Below are positions 34,582 through 46,533 of a stretch of 64,000 bases of DNA, piece after piece. This DNA comes from Cephalotus follicularis (Eukaryota; Streptophyta; Magnoliopsida; Oxalidales; Cephalotaceae). The notes beneath the pieces are model-generated. The model saw only the letters and a program-made list of their open reading frames with translations. It searched no databases and was not told where the DNA came from. Location of the stretch: positions 26,126 to 90,125 of the forward strand of contig BDDD01001795.1 of NCBI GenBank assembly GCA_001972305.1. The letters are read 5' to 3'. How positions within the stretch are numbered: the first letter of the stretch is position 1; the number at the start of each line of letters is the position of its first letter. The position numbers were made by a program, and so were the translations under genes.

Positions 34582-35452
34582 AAACCTCCTTCTTAATTTA
34601 TGATGATTAGAATTAATAAACCATTTGAAATTAATAAAGATTTAATAAGAAAAGATTTTCTTCAAGAAAAATATTTAAGAAAAAGATACATAATCTTTAA
34701 AAAATATTCTGAAATTGAACAAAATAATATTCAAACAACATGGTATGAGTGAGTGCATGATAAAATCAAAGCTCATGTTATGTTTTTGATTATTTACCAA
34801 TTTACATTAACCAACAATAAAATAAAAAATATTTTGAAGAAGGAAAAATTTTAGAAGAAGGAAATATACCATTAGAAAATAAACAAAAATAAACAAAAAT
34901 CTGAGAAAATAATAGAAGATATTCATACACCAAAACTTGAAGATAATAATCAAACAATTTGTATGATTAATACAGACAAACAAAAAGAATCTAATTTATT
35001 ATTACAACTAGTCAATAAAACTGATGATCCAGAATTAAAAAGAGAATATTTATTAAAACTAAAAGATTTAATATCAAACGAATCTACAACGTCAATTAGT
35101 CAACAATACACGTTACAAAAAATATTTCAAAAATTTAATAATCCACTACCACAAAAATTAACGTTACAAGATTTACAAAGAGAAATTAAAAATACTAAAA
35201 AAGAGTTACAAAAATTTAAAAAAAAACAAAGAAACAAATTATACATTTAGAACAAATATTATTACAAAAGTATTCGTCTTCCTCTTTTTCTAACATAAAG
35301 ATTGAACAAAATGAGCCTATTGATCCAGAAATTTAAGAAAAAACATCAACCAAATTTATCAATTTAATATAGAGAATAACATACCAAAAATGACTCATTA
35401 ACATTTCTATTGTAATTCAAGATTCTTTTAAACATCAAACAGTTGCCCTAAT
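34582..35452 (+). pseudogene. Endogenous caulimovirid segment 3: linker and coiled-coil region before the protease
   Basis: AT-rich plus-strand sequence resuming after aaacc. It holds a broken Lys/Asp-rich stretch (34600-34760) and then an open stretch 34963-35250 rich in Lys, Glu, Leu and Gln with heptad-like coiled-coil character, as expected between capsid zinc knuckle and protease in caulimovirid polyproteins. It ends at the start of the protease active-site region, where the LTR at 35453 was inserted (ctaat). Several stops and frame changes are present. The main capsid domain expected between movement protein and this stretch is missing. Confidence 0.7.
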
Positions 35453-36869
35453 TGTCAAACTCGTTCCCTACAACAACCAATATCCTACCGGGAACGGATA
35501 TGACGTCCCACATGACAACTTTCTTTCGAAAGTCACCATATGGATTTATATAAAACTCACTTTAAACTTGGAAATCAAAAAGTTAAAACGTTTCCAAAAC
35601 TTTGAAATTTTTTTTAACTCTTAAATTTTTACGAAAATCGGGCATGTAGTATCTGTTTATAGTACTATGCCCCCTGTAAAGAAAAACACATTTATACTCT
35701 CACTCCCGAAGGAGGAATCAACAGTTTTAAAACGGGCTCAGCCCTCAGCAAACCATAATATAAAGCAGTAAACTTAGGTTGGGCTCAGACTCAACCATTT
35801 CAACAAGCAATGAAAGTAAATCTATAGGGCTCGGCCCTTTAAAAGCAAAACCATAAAAGAAAAACGTTTATATGAAACATAAGTAATGCATAAATTAAAA
35901 TGCGATGTAATGCTGCTATGCATGTTTTAAATCCTGGTAGCATGCCCTGCCTCCGTGGTCCATCATCTAACCTCTATCTGGAAGGGAAAGAAAAAGAAGA
36001 GGGTTAGTCCAAATGACTAAGTGAGTAGAAACAATAAATACATCTCCCATAACTATATATCGAATAAAATGAGAAATAATACAAGCTCAAAGTAAAATGA
36101 AATATAAGTCGTTAGCAAGAAATGAAATCAAGGATTCCAAAGAGAATCAAGATCCGTAACAAATCAGGATTCACTAGGATATCAAGATCATAAGGGAGTA
36201 TCGAGATCACAAACATTAACTCACAAAAAGGATCAAGATACGCAAATATAAAAGAGATCCGAGAAGAAAATCTCGATACTCAACAAATAGTTCCCCAATA
36301 TAAACATAAGTCAATAAATGATAACAAGATCATCTCAAAGCTCAAGACTCACGAGTACAATAAAATCAGAGTACATAAGGTATCAAAATCAAAGATGTGA
36401 TCAAGAATGTAAACTCATGCTGATAGAATCAATAAATGAAATAAATGAAAGATCATCATGGCTCCATAAAATAACGCTCAAACTCATCCGAAGAAATAAA
36501 GTAGGAATCCGAGAAACAATCCCGCTGCTCAAGTCAATACTCTACAATACGATAGACTCGAAATGAAACAACCAGTGACTCAACAAGGAGGGCCACTGAA
36601 CAATTACCATACTCCAGGCAATAATCAAATATACAGGAGTCACAATAACATCAAATATCTGGATATCAAAGCATAAAGACATGATCATAACTCAAATGAC
36701 AGTATCAATATCAAGAATGTACTATGTGCCCAAAAATATCATAAACATATAAGAGCAGACCTCTGTTTTTTTTTTTAATATTATTATAATATATATTTAT
36801 AATACCACATTAATAATAAGCTCACGTCTTTTGCGCGTCGACTTCGTAAAAGTAACACGGGGTGTTACA
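35453..36869 (-). repeat. Solo LTR, shortened relative of family E
   Basis: Begins TGTCAAACTCG, ends ACACGGGGTGTTACA, 1417 bp, flanked by ctaat at 35448-35452 and 36870-36874. It aligns with 4473 to about 5780 and then with the last about 110 bases of the family E LTR, so about 2.6 kb has been deleted internally. Confidence 0.92.
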
Positions 36870-37906
36870 CTAATAGATTCAAGAGCATAAATGAATTGCA
36901 TTCAAGAAGGATTAATTCCAACAAAATTCTTTGGAAAAAACTAAATAAAGATTATCCACTGCTAACGGTGAAAACCTTAGTGTTAAATTCAAAATTCCAG
37001 ATGTTCACATTTGTAATAATGACATTTGTATCAAACATACATTCATCTTAGTTAAAGATTTAGAGATAAGAATAATCCTAGGTCAACCATTTCTAGAAAT
37101 TATTAAACCATTCAAAGTAAAAAACGAAGGACTTATAACAAAAATATTTCAACGAAAAATTTTATTTGCTTTCAATGAAAAACCTATTACTAAATAAATT
37201 AATCTTTTAAAAACATTATCTATGTTTAAAGAACATTTAATAAATTTAATAAAAACAAAAGAAAACCATTTGTATTTTATGAAACAAGAAATATCGAACA
37301 AAAAACTTGAAGAACAATTACAAACTTCACAAATTCAAGAAAAAATTATTTCATTAAAAATTAACATAACCAATAATCTTTGTTCAGATTTTTCCGATTC
37401 TTTTTAGCACAGGAAACATCTTGTGGTGTCCTTACCATATGAAAAAGATTTTTCTGAACGAAGCATTCCTACTAAAGCAAGACCAATTCAAATGACATAT
37501 GAACTAATGGAACATTGTAAAAAACAAATTGAAGAACTTTTAAATAAAAAATTAATTAGGGCTAGCAAATCTCCTTGGAGTTGTATAGCCTTTTATGTCA
37601 ATAAAAATTTAGAAATTGAACGAGGAACACCAAGATTAGTCATAAATTACAAACCATTAAATACTGCTTTACAGTGGATTAGACATCACATTCATAACAA
37701 AAAAGATTTGTTAACAAGATTAATTGAAGCAAAAATATTTTCAAAATTTGATTTAAAGTCAGGATTCTGGCAAATACAAATTCAATAAAATGATAGATAC
37801 AAACTTGCATTCACTACTCCCTTTGGCCATTACGAGTGGAACGTTATGCCATTCAGATTAAAAAAATGCTCACAGTAAATTTCAAAAAATTATGAATGAT
37901 ATTTTT
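36870..37906 (+). pseudogene. Endogenous caulimovirid segment 4: aspartic protease and start of reverse transcriptase
   Basis: Resumes the protease region split by the solo LTR. The position after the catalytic Asp-Ser no longer has the expected Gly, and a stop codon follows soon after. A hydrophobic flap/helix segment with ILGQP lies near 37078. After a stop near 37195 and a Lys/Glu-rich spacer comes the N-terminal RT (from about 37423), with palm and fingers motifs including SKFDLKSGFWQI near 37740. A stop near 37786 interrupts it. The RT ends at 37906, where another LTR begins, before the catalytic Tyr-x-Asp-Asp segment. Family-level assignment to Caulimoviridae is firm, genus is not. Confidence 0.85.
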
Positions 37907-38595
37907 TGAAAGTTCTATATGGCAAGCTCTAAAGATACGTGGTTTGCGGAAAATACAAATTAAACTATGGAAGTTAAACAAGCATTCAAGAATCAATGAA
38001 TCAAAATAAGTAAAGAGAGATGAGTTAGAGATATTGCAAACACGATTTATAGTGATTCGGCTAACTCTTGCCTACGTCCACTTTTCCCAAGGACCTCCTT
38101 GAGATTCCACTAGATACTTTCTAGTACACTTTGATTTTGGGTTACGGGTGCAAATAAAAAACACCTTACAAGCAAGGGTTCACTCCCCTTTGATAATCCT
38201 ACTAAGAGTTCACTCATCTTGATTATCTCACTTAGGGTTCACTCCCCTATTACAATGAAAGGTTATTCTGTGTTTGATGAATTGATATAACCTCTACAAG
38301 GTTTGATATGAAAATGATAAAGTACTTGACACAAACTTTGATAGATTTGAAAGTTGTAGTTTTTACTCTTGATGTTCCTTTCTCTTCTTGTTGAAGTTGT
38401 TCAAGTTGTTCTCTTGTGTGTTCTTGTTTTGATCTTGTTCTTGGCCTCTTTTTATAGCTTTCTTTAGTTTGTGGCTATTGTAAAAGTATTATAGTCGTTG
38501 GTGTTGTCTTGGAAGTTGTTGTTGTAAAAACGGCTGTGAAAAGCTGCTTCATTGAATGTGTCCAGCGCGCAAAGTGTCGACAGTATTGCACAAAG
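37907..38595 (-). repeat. LTR fragment of family I
   Basis: Its start TGAAAGTTCTATATGGCAAGC matches the start of the solo LTR 49298-50371, and both share the gtgcaaat...caccttacaa and ggttcactcccc region. A minus-strand TATA box (revcomp of ttttatagc, about 38460) agrees with the position in the other copy. It is interrupted at 38596 by another LTR; the remainder is not in the window. It truncates the endogenous virus. Confidence 0.8.
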
Positions 38596-38772
38596 TGTAA
38601 TGACCGCAATTTCAATTCGATGTGTATTGTATAATTCATGAATAAATATACATTGATATGGGATTTATGCTAATTGTTCTTTGGATTCGCTAATTGTTGT
38701 TGATTGTTAAAAGCTAAGTTGAAGTATTGAAATATAAGGAAATCAGGCACTTGTGCCTTAATGCCTAGAAAT

Positions 38773-38960
38773 GACGTCGACGCCAAGGAACACTGAAACG
38801 TGCTTAAGGCTTCTTGCCTTAAGGTGTTGACGCCAAACGTGGACGTTGATGTCCAACGATGGCGAACAAAAGAGTTAGGAGTTAACACGGTTCGAGAAGC
38901 CTGATAGCACGAAGGCATGAAGTCAACGCGTCGACGCTTAGCGTTGACGTTGATGCCTAA
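38773..38960. repeat. Class B palindrome array upstream of the family J promoter
   Basis: gacgtcgacgcc at 38773, then gtgttgacgc, gacgttgatg, gcgtcgacgc and gcgttgacgt variants up to 38960. Spacing is less even than in class A arrays. Confidence 0.75.
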
Positions 38961-39335
38961 ACTATCTGCAGAGTAAGTTAAAACAAGGATAGTGGACGCG
39001 TGAGGGACAAAAGTGTGAGCCTTTACAATTCCCCATGTGCTCTGCATTGACAGATGTGAGAGAGAGGTGATTGATGGAGGTCATGTCACTTGCCATCACT
39101 GCCATGCCGAGAGGAGGGAGAGAGAGGTGTGAAACCATAAAAACTCCTCTCATCTTCTCCAAACCTCACACCAGTGAAAGAAGGAGAGAGTGAGAAAGAT
39201 ATTGTTCTGCCATTGTTGAGCTGAGAAGAGAAGCTTGGAAACCAAAGCTTGGAACCTGGACTTGGAGTGACCGAACTGGATCTTGAAGCTTGAAGAAGCT
39301 GATGATCGGATTAAAGCTTAAAGGGGTGGACCTTC

Positions 39336-39353
39336 GATTCCTAACTTGGAATC
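39336..39353 (+). other. Conserved LTR hairpin with TAACTT loop
   Basis: gattcc-taactt-ggaatc. Compared with 11887-11904, the third base pair from the loop side has changed on both arms. Confidence 0.7.
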
Positions 39354-39595
39354 AAATATAGGAACTTTGACATGTTTTTGAATATATAACATGCATATTG
39401 TGTAAGATAGTTCATGTATGCTTGCATTGGATTGTTGGATTCATGCTTGCTTGGGTTGAATGCATGATCTGTGTGATTGTTGCTGAGAATAATGCATGAA
39501 CGCAGTATTTGGGTTAATGCCTAGATGATACATGTTAACTCCATGTTGGAATGATCGATGTTTTGGCCTGCTGGCGTTTGATTCTCATCGACGCC

Positions 39596-39905
39596 ATGTG
39601 TGATAATGTTGATGCCTAGAGTCACTGTCTGAGCAGACGTTGACGCCATGCGTACGCGTTGACTCTACCTAACGCATCGACGCTAAGTGAAGTGTTAACG
39701 CGTAAGGCTTCCATGCTACACGTCGACGCCATTGATACACGTTGACGCCTAAAGGACTGTTGTGAGTGATAAGCATGGTATGCGCATTAATGCTTAAGGA
39801 TACTATCTACACGTCGACGCCATAAAGGACTATTTATACGTTAACGCCAATTATACACGTTGACGTGATGGATGCACGTTGACGCCTTTTATGCACGTTG
39901 GCACC
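39596..39905. repeat. Class B palindrome array downstream of the family J promoter
   Basis: About 14 units such as catcgacgcc, cgttgacgcc, gcatcgacgc and cgtcgacgcc. The last five start at 39812, 39839, 39858, 39877 and 39896 (steps 27, 19, 19, 19). Many are decayed at the central CpG (cgttgacgcc, cgttaacgcc). Confidence 0.82.
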
Positions 39906-40495
39906 TTTATGTGTTGTTTATGCATATGTGATTGTTAAGTGATTGTTTAATGATTATTGTTGATCCTTGAACTGCATATTGCTATCGTTATAGATGTTTA
40001 TATCTATCAAGTATTCTCAAATACTAGTGTTTAAAGTGTTTTCAAGGATTTCAATAGCTGAGTGCTATAAGCACTATTTATTGTTAGTGTTACAAAGTAT
40101 TTCATATATAAATACTATTGTTCAAGTGTTTTCCCGAAAGGGCAATTGATAAAGTGTTTAAAGTGTTCAAGTGGTTCTCTGATAATGAGAACAAGTGTTA
40201 AGTGAAAGTGTTTTTATGCCATTGAGCTAAAAGTGTTTTATTGTTTTCTCTACCAAAGAGCAAAATTGTTACATTACATTATATATGTAATTTTGAGTGA
40301 TTGATTGTGATTGAAGTGATGCCGATGGTTTAGTGATTGGAGTATATCACCGACTATGGCGGTGAGCGGATGTGCCAGGAGTTGGCTCTAGCTTATTCAC
40401 CAATTTATCTGTAATTACAGATCGTGTATGTAACGGCCCACCAAGTGCCGGCGGAAGTGTTTCCCTTTCTATCATCGGCAGGGTGTGGTGATAGT

Positions 40496-42287
40496 TGTTG
40501 GAACCTTATGGCGTTGTAGGCAATAAAATATCTATATGCATAAAACACTAAAACATATATTGTGTTATCATCTCATGAATATCAAGGTATATGGTTCATT
40601 TCCAGGATCTTTGGAGCATACATATATAGTTAGATATAAAACAATAGGTAGGAGCAGACGGAATTACTCACATGAATGGAGTGGCTCCTTCCTTCTTCCT
40701 ATGAGTCTTCTTACTTCCAAAAGCACAGCTACTTGTTGAACGTTTGAAACGGTTCTAGCTTCCAAGTATAGAAAGCCTCCAAGGTATCCACACCAAGCTT
40801 CAATTTCTAACACCAGGTTTTCCAAACCTTCAACTCTTGATTGTATATGAGAGAGAGGAGAGAGAAGACACTAAGAGAGAGCACAAAAACGTCCAACAAC
40901 TCGTCTCAATAGGAATGAGGGTGTGTTCTATATATACTAGCTGTTAGACAATCATATTAGAACACAAACTCTTATCCTATCATGCTTAGGGTTTCCTAAT
41001 GCATTCAGGATTATTCCTTAGATAGTCTTTCTCTCCTTTTTGACTTTTACTTTCCTTAATCTCATTAAGGATAATTAATCTCTTTAATTATAAATATATT
41101 TAATCTCATTAAATATAATTAGGAAATAACATCCCAATTATTTTTCTCTCATCACGTGTTGGAAATATCTGCCCGTATTGTGTGTGACCATATGGGTTCA
41201 CTATTACGCTGGCCGGAGGATTAAATTGTGACGCTCAAAATTTATCCAGTTAAATATTTATTATCTCATAAAAAATATTTTCTTGAATATATCGAATCAA
41301 AACTCTTTTAATTCTTTTTCTTCCAAGATTAATTTATCAATTTAATCTCGGGCATCCTACTGGTCGACATCGACATCTAGCAATGCATAATGACCCCCAG
41401 GTAATATGAATAATTTGTGAACCATTATTTACAGGTACATGCACGTATGGTCCCTCCATTGACAATGCTCTAATTAAATCTAGGGTACGGATTATGTCGG
41501 ACTCCAATAATTTAATCTTTAGTCTCGTGGCTATCTTTCATTAGCCTAAATAATATTAGAGGTGCCCCTCTAATATTCAACCAATGATATCACACTCTTG
41601 ATATCGTGGCTAGCCTGGCCAGACGTTTAATCGCTAACGAAAATCATCATGAGCATAATCTTCTTTTACTAGATGCAATGGATTCATTATTCCCAGTTCA
41701 CATGCCTCCATACATAAGCGTACTATATCAAACTAATGCCTGTATACACTTCATAGAATATGTATTTAAGCATCATCAAAACACAACACCCTATGCACAA
41801 GACATCCAGTGACGGCTCATGTCCAAGGACCACATGCGTTGCTGTAAAACTAGAATTCTGTCTGACATGTAAGTAAAACTCCATACAGATATTCTATCAA
41901 CAGTCACGTTCAGTGAACTCATTAAATGAGCACACACGTAGTTGTCATAGCATCATCCATGTGAGTGAGTGTAAGATCAGTCACCCTCTGCTTACCGATC
42001 TGACAGTACGTGCTGGTCTGTCCGGATTGATCATGCCCTGAGAGTCAATCCTATGACCAGGAAGATTCGAAATAAAGTATACGGAGATTCCAATTCTCAC
42101 ATCATGATCTCATCATGAACTTGGTTTTATTCCATGACATTCATTTACAATTAATTACGCATGTATTAATGAAATGAACTCATAGCCATTGATAAAACAT
42201 AAACATCTTTATTGAATTTATAAATCGTTTATACAAGATAAAGTAAATACAAGCTCAACACTAGCTCGCAACACTTCATCTCTAACA
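40496..42287 (-). repeat. 3' LTR of the Ty1/copia element
   Basis: 1792 bp, on the minus strand starting TGTTAGAGATGAAGTG and ending ...GGTTCCAACA. It has a minus-strand TATA box (plus-strand ctatatatact, 40928-40938). The segment 40890-40960 including this box is missing from the 5' LTR. Confidence 0.88.
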
Positions 42288-42298
42288 ATCTCCCACTA
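42288..42298 (-). other. Polypurine tract of the Ty1/copia element
   Basis: agtgggagatt on the minus strand, directly upstream of the 3' LTR; it primes plus-strand DNA synthesis. Confidence 0.8.
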
Positions 42299-42302
42299 AC
42301 TG

Positions 42303-43028
42303 CTAAAGCCAGTTTCCACAGTGTCTCACATCCATAGCATCAAGGTGTCTATCAAATACTGCCTTTGGTAGCGCATTAGTAAGCGGGTCTACAATATTGT
42401 CTTCACTTGGAACTCGTTCCACTTTTATATCTCCACGATCAGCGATCTCACGTATAAGGTGAAAGCGCCTGAGAATGTGCTTAGACTTTGAGTGCGATCT
42501 AGGCTCCTTGGATTGCGCTATCGCTCCATTGTTAGCACAGTACAAAGATACTAGATCTTCAATATCAGAAACAACACCCAAATCTTTGATGAAATTCTTC
42601 ATTCATATACCTTCCTTCGCAGCTTCCGATGCCGCAATGTATTCAGCTTTAGTCACTGAATCTGCAGTGGTAGACTGCTTGGAACTCTTCTAGCTCACTG
42701 CTCCACCATTTAAGGTGAACACAAACCCCGATGTCGATTTCGAATCATCCACATCTGTCTGAAAATTAGAGTTAGTAAAACCCTCAATCTTCAAACCTTT
42801 TCCTTCATACATCAAGAATAAATCCTTAGTCCTGTTAAGGTACTTGAGGATATCTTTGACAACCTTCCAGTGACTCTCACCTGGATCTGATTGATATCTG
42901 CTTGTAACACTTACAACATAGGCGATATTTGGTCTAGTGCAAAGCATAGCATACATGTCGCCTCCAATTTCTGAAGCATATGGAATGTGCATCATCCTTT
43001 GTCTTTCTTCAGCTATCTTGGGAGACAT
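42303..43028 (-). pseudogene. pol: copia RNase H region
   Basis: RNase H removes the RNA strand during cDNA synthesis. The first half (43028-42690) contains YASEIGGDMYAMLCTRPNIA, the copia-typical bridge between RT and RNase H, and an STSGFVFTLNGGAVS segment. A stop near 42687 separates it from the C-terminal half (42602-42303), which has YCANNGAIAQSK and SKSKHILRRFHLIRE, ending at a stop close to the polypurine tract. Some catalytic residues are changed (for example Asn for Asp in YCANNGA). Confidence 0.88.
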
Positions 43029-43040
43029 CTATTTAGAAAG

Positions 43041-43697
43041 TTAAATTCCATGACATAGAGGTAGATAAAATCTTTTGGAATTTTCCATTCTAAATCGGTT
43101 AAGCACTCTGTCAATGTACAAAGACTGGAATAACCACATCATCCTTTTTGATCTATCTCTATAGACCTTTATTCCCAAGATATAGGAAGCTTCTCCCAAG
43201 TCTTTCATGGAGAAAACTGTGGATAACCAAGCCTTTACGTTTGACAACATGATCACATCATTTCCTATAAGGAGTATGTCGTCAACGTACAAGACCAAAA
43301 AAGTCACGGAGCTCCCACTAACCTTTTTATACACACATGGTTCATCTCAATTCTTAATGAAATCAAACTCTTTGATTGTCTCATCGAATCGGATGTTCCA
43401 ACTTCTCGAAGCTTGCTTTATTCCATAAATGGACTTCTGAAGCTTGCACACTTTCTGGTCCTCACCAGTGGATATGAAACCCTCATGTTGAGTCATATAA
43501 ATGTCTTCATCAATGTTTCCATTGAGAAAAGCATTTTTCACATCCATTTTCCATATCTCATAGTCAAAATGTGTAGCTATAGCAAGTAAAATCTGAATGG
43601 ATTTAAGCATGGCTACGAGAGAGAAAGTTTCCTCATAATCTATCCATTTCCGATGATTGTAACCTTTGGCTACCACCCTAGCTTTGAAGGTCTTCAC
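43041..43697 (-). pseudogene. pol: copia reverse transcriptase
   Basis: Two adjoining pieces. 43697-43347 contains KARVVAKGYNHRKWIDYEETF and the first catalytic Asp in WKMDVKNAFLNG, then SIYGIKQASRSW. 43334-43041 contains the catalytic YVDDILLIGND and MKDLGEASYILGIK. A stop or frame change lies at about 43340, and further stops separate the RT from the integrase C-terminal part upstream. The motif order is the standard Ty1/copia one; the catalytic Asp pair is intact even though the frame is not. Confidence 0.92.
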
Positions 43698-43911
43698 CTC
43701 TCCATCGTCTCCAAGCTTCCTTTTGAAAATCTATTTGCAACCTAAGGGTTTAACCGCTTTCGGGTGCATCCACTAGATTCCAAACTTGATTGGAGTACAT
43801 GAATTCCATTTCGGAATTCATGGCTTTGAGCCATTTCTTCGAGTCCATATCGCATATGGCTTATTTGTAGCTTACCGGATCATCATTAATGAAATTTACC
43901 TCTTGGGTACC

Positions 43912-45067
43912 TTAAATGAGAAAACAACCGTAGTATCTCTCAGGTTCCCTGGGTAATCGGGTAGTTCTACGCAGAGGTTGTGTATCTGTGGTAGCTGACA
44001 TTTCAGGAACATCAATTTGAACAAGATTAGACAGGTCCTCAACTTGTGGCTCTTTAGATCGTTCATCTAGATCTATTATGCTTCCACTACTATCTTCCAA
44101 CAGGAAGTCCTTCTCAAGAAAAGTAGCATGTCTGGCTACAAACACTTTATTGTCATGTGGATAATAGAAGTAATATCCTCGAGTTTCTTTAGGATATCCC
44201 ACAAGTTTATATTTAATGGACCTTGATTCCAATTTATCTGTAGCTGCTTGCTTGACATATGTAGAGCAACCCCATATTCTTAGGTAACTAAGATTGGGTT
44301 TCTTCCCATTCCATATCTCATATGGGGTCTTGGGAGCAGATTTCATTGGAGTCTTGTTCAATAAGAGAACAATAGTCTCTAAAGCATAACCCCAGAAAGA
44401 CAGTGGAAGTCCAGCATCACTCATCATGCTACGCACTATGTCAAGAAAGGTACGATTTCTCCTATCGGACATACCATTAAGCTGTGGTGTTCCCAGAGGG
44501 GTCCGCTGAGAGATAATCCCATTATCTTTGAGATAAGTTAAAAGTCGATGGAGAGATACTCACCATCTCGATCTGATCGAAGAGTTTTTAGACTTTTACC
44601 AGTTTGTTTTTCTACTTCATGTCTGAATTCTTTGAACTTTTCAAAGGCTTCAGATTTGTGCCGCATAAGGTACAAATAACCAAAACGGGAATGATCATCC
44701 GTAAAGGTTATGAAGTAGGAATATCCACCTCTGGCATCAACTGTCATCGGTCCACATACATCAGTATGTACTAGACCTAGAGTTATGGGGTCCATTCCCC
44801 TTTCCCTGTGAATGGAGATTTGGTTATTTTACCTTTAAGACAGGGTTCACAAGTTGGAAGCGGTTGATACGTTGAAAAATCAAAGTATCCATCCGAGATC
44901 AACTTGTGGACTCTTTTCTCTCCTATATGACCAAGTCTGCAATGCCATAGGTATGATTGATTAACTTTATCTCTCTTTGTTTTATTGTCTTTTTGCATAT
45001 TGAAAACAGTTTCGTGTTTACTCAATATATATAATCCATCATAAAGGAAACATTTTGCATAAATCAT
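43912..45067 (-). pseudogene. pol: copia integrase with GAG-pre-integrase domain
   Basis: Three blocks on the minus strand. 45067-44783 holds the zinc-binding pre-integrase domain, with WHCRLGHIGEKRVHKL and CEPCLKGKITKSPF. 44795-44538 holds the catalytic core with VHTDVCGPM (first Asp) and LRSDRDGEY (second Asp). 44472-43912 holds the C-terminal core with NKTPMKSAPKTPYEIW. A small overlap in different frames at 44783-44795 shows a frameshift, and a stop lies near 44536. Integrase would insert the cDNA; this copy cannot encode it. Confidence 0.9.
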
Positions 45068-45151
45068 ATTATTAAATAAAATAGAGCAACACTTGTCTTT
45101 AAAAATAATATGAAAACCTTCAGCATCTAATGCTGGAATAGAAATAATATT

Positions 45152-46312
45152 TCACAAAATGTGAGGCGAATAAACACAATGTTTAAGTTCTAAACTCTGT
45201 CCAGAAGGCAACAAAATATAAACTAATCCTATGGCTTCAACTATTGAAGCATCCACAAGCCGTAGATCTCCCTCACCCTTCTCAAGGTTTCTTCTGTCCA
45301 TGAGGGCCTGTAAATTAGAACATATGTGAGTACCAAATCTGCTGTCTAAAATCCAGGAAGATGAATCAGAAATATTCATATTCACCTCTATATAAGACAA
45401 ATAGGGCATACCTTTGCCAATTGATCTAAGGAATGTCACACAGTTCCTTTTCCAATGTCCTGGATTCCCACAGTGGAAGCACGGTCCTTTAGACGGAGCT
45501 TCTGAGGCAGACTCCTCAGTAGTTGCAACTCTTGCGATAGTGTCCGACACAGCAATAACTTGCTGGTTTGTCTGATTATGCGGTCTGGCTCTCGCTGGTT
45601 TGAAAGATGCCGGTCGTGGTGGTATTGTCCCACTTTTAGTCTTTCCCTTCTCAAGGTTGGACTTGCCCGTCCTCTTGGGCATACGGGATGATCCTACCAT
45701 CATGACTGGCACCTTGCCCTTATTCATGTTCACTTCGGCTTCCCTCAGCATCTTTACAAGACCAGGCAGAGTAGCTGATATCCTATTCATGTTAAAATTG
45801 GTGACGAAACCAGAGAAGGAAGGTGGAAGCGAGTGAAGGATCAGATCTGTGCTTAATTCAGCATCCTGAATGATGCCAAGAGCAGCAAGATGTTCAATCT
45901 TATTGATTATCTTAAGCACATAATCATTAACAGATGATCCTTCAGCCATTTTAGTGCCATACAACTCAGCAGTGAGTTGGAATCGAGCATTCCTACTAGT
46001 CTCTCTATATAACTCGCGGTGATGTAGGAGAATTTCCCTAGAGTCTCGCATCGATTCATGCTGGACTTGTAGGGCATTGCTCATCGATACCATTAGATAG
46101 CTTCTGACTTTCTTTTCATCAGCCACCGATTTCTTATAAATGGCATGATCTTCGGTTGAGGCATCTTCAGCAAGTAGTTCTGGCATAGGGGCCTCTAGGA
46201 CATAATCTATGTCTTCGGAATTCAAAACTATTTTGACATTCCGTAGCCAGTCCACATAATTTGGACCTGTCAATTGCTTCTTCTCAAGAATTACAGTGAG
46301 GGGGTTTGTCAT
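45152..46312 (-). pseudogene. gag: copia gag with zinc knuckle and start of protease
   Basis: A long open frame on the minus strand. I place the start at the Met at 46312 (MTNPLTVILEKKQLTGPNY), because copia Gag proteins begin shortly before the LTGPNYVDW-type motif; an upstream in-frame Met exists at 46360. The UBN2-type capsid domain spans about residues 10-210, a basic Pro-rich linker follows, and the zinc knuckle CFHCGNPGHWKRNC is at about 45485-45444. The protease begins with WILDSRFGTHICSN, in which the catalytic Asp-Ser-Gly has become Asp-Ser-Arg. The frame ends at a stop near 45152, before the pre-integrase domain. It is the best preserved frame of this element, but the changed active site argues against function. 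Confidence 0.9.
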
Positions 46313-46533
46313 TGCGATTTCTGGAGATATAAAATAAAGAGAATATTCAGATAAATTCAATTTAAATGTTTATAACCATAAATATTTGGTCTTTAATCTT
46401 TTAGGTATTTTTCCTCTCAGGCTCCCACTGTTTTACGTGAATCCCATAACCCTCAAATATTATGGGAGACGAGAAACAACAATCCAAGTCTCATGGATCT
46501 CATTTCCAAGTGGGGATCAGTGTCCTACAACAT

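Larger units (their letters stand above)
38596..40495 (+). repeat. LTR of family J carrying class B palindromes, cut by the copia element
   Basis: Begins TGTAATGACCGCAATTTC, related to the start of family G. It contains a class B array (38773-38960), a TATA-like box (ccataaaaac, 39135), the conserved hairpin (39336-39353) and a second class B array (39596-39905), the same layout as the family N LTR. The Ty1/copia element begins at 40496. Its other end is not found in the window. Confidence 0.8.

Noticed and set aside
38596..40495. Confirmed target duplication for LTR J
   Set aside because: caaag precedes the LTR, but the other end is not in the window, so no duplication can be claimed.
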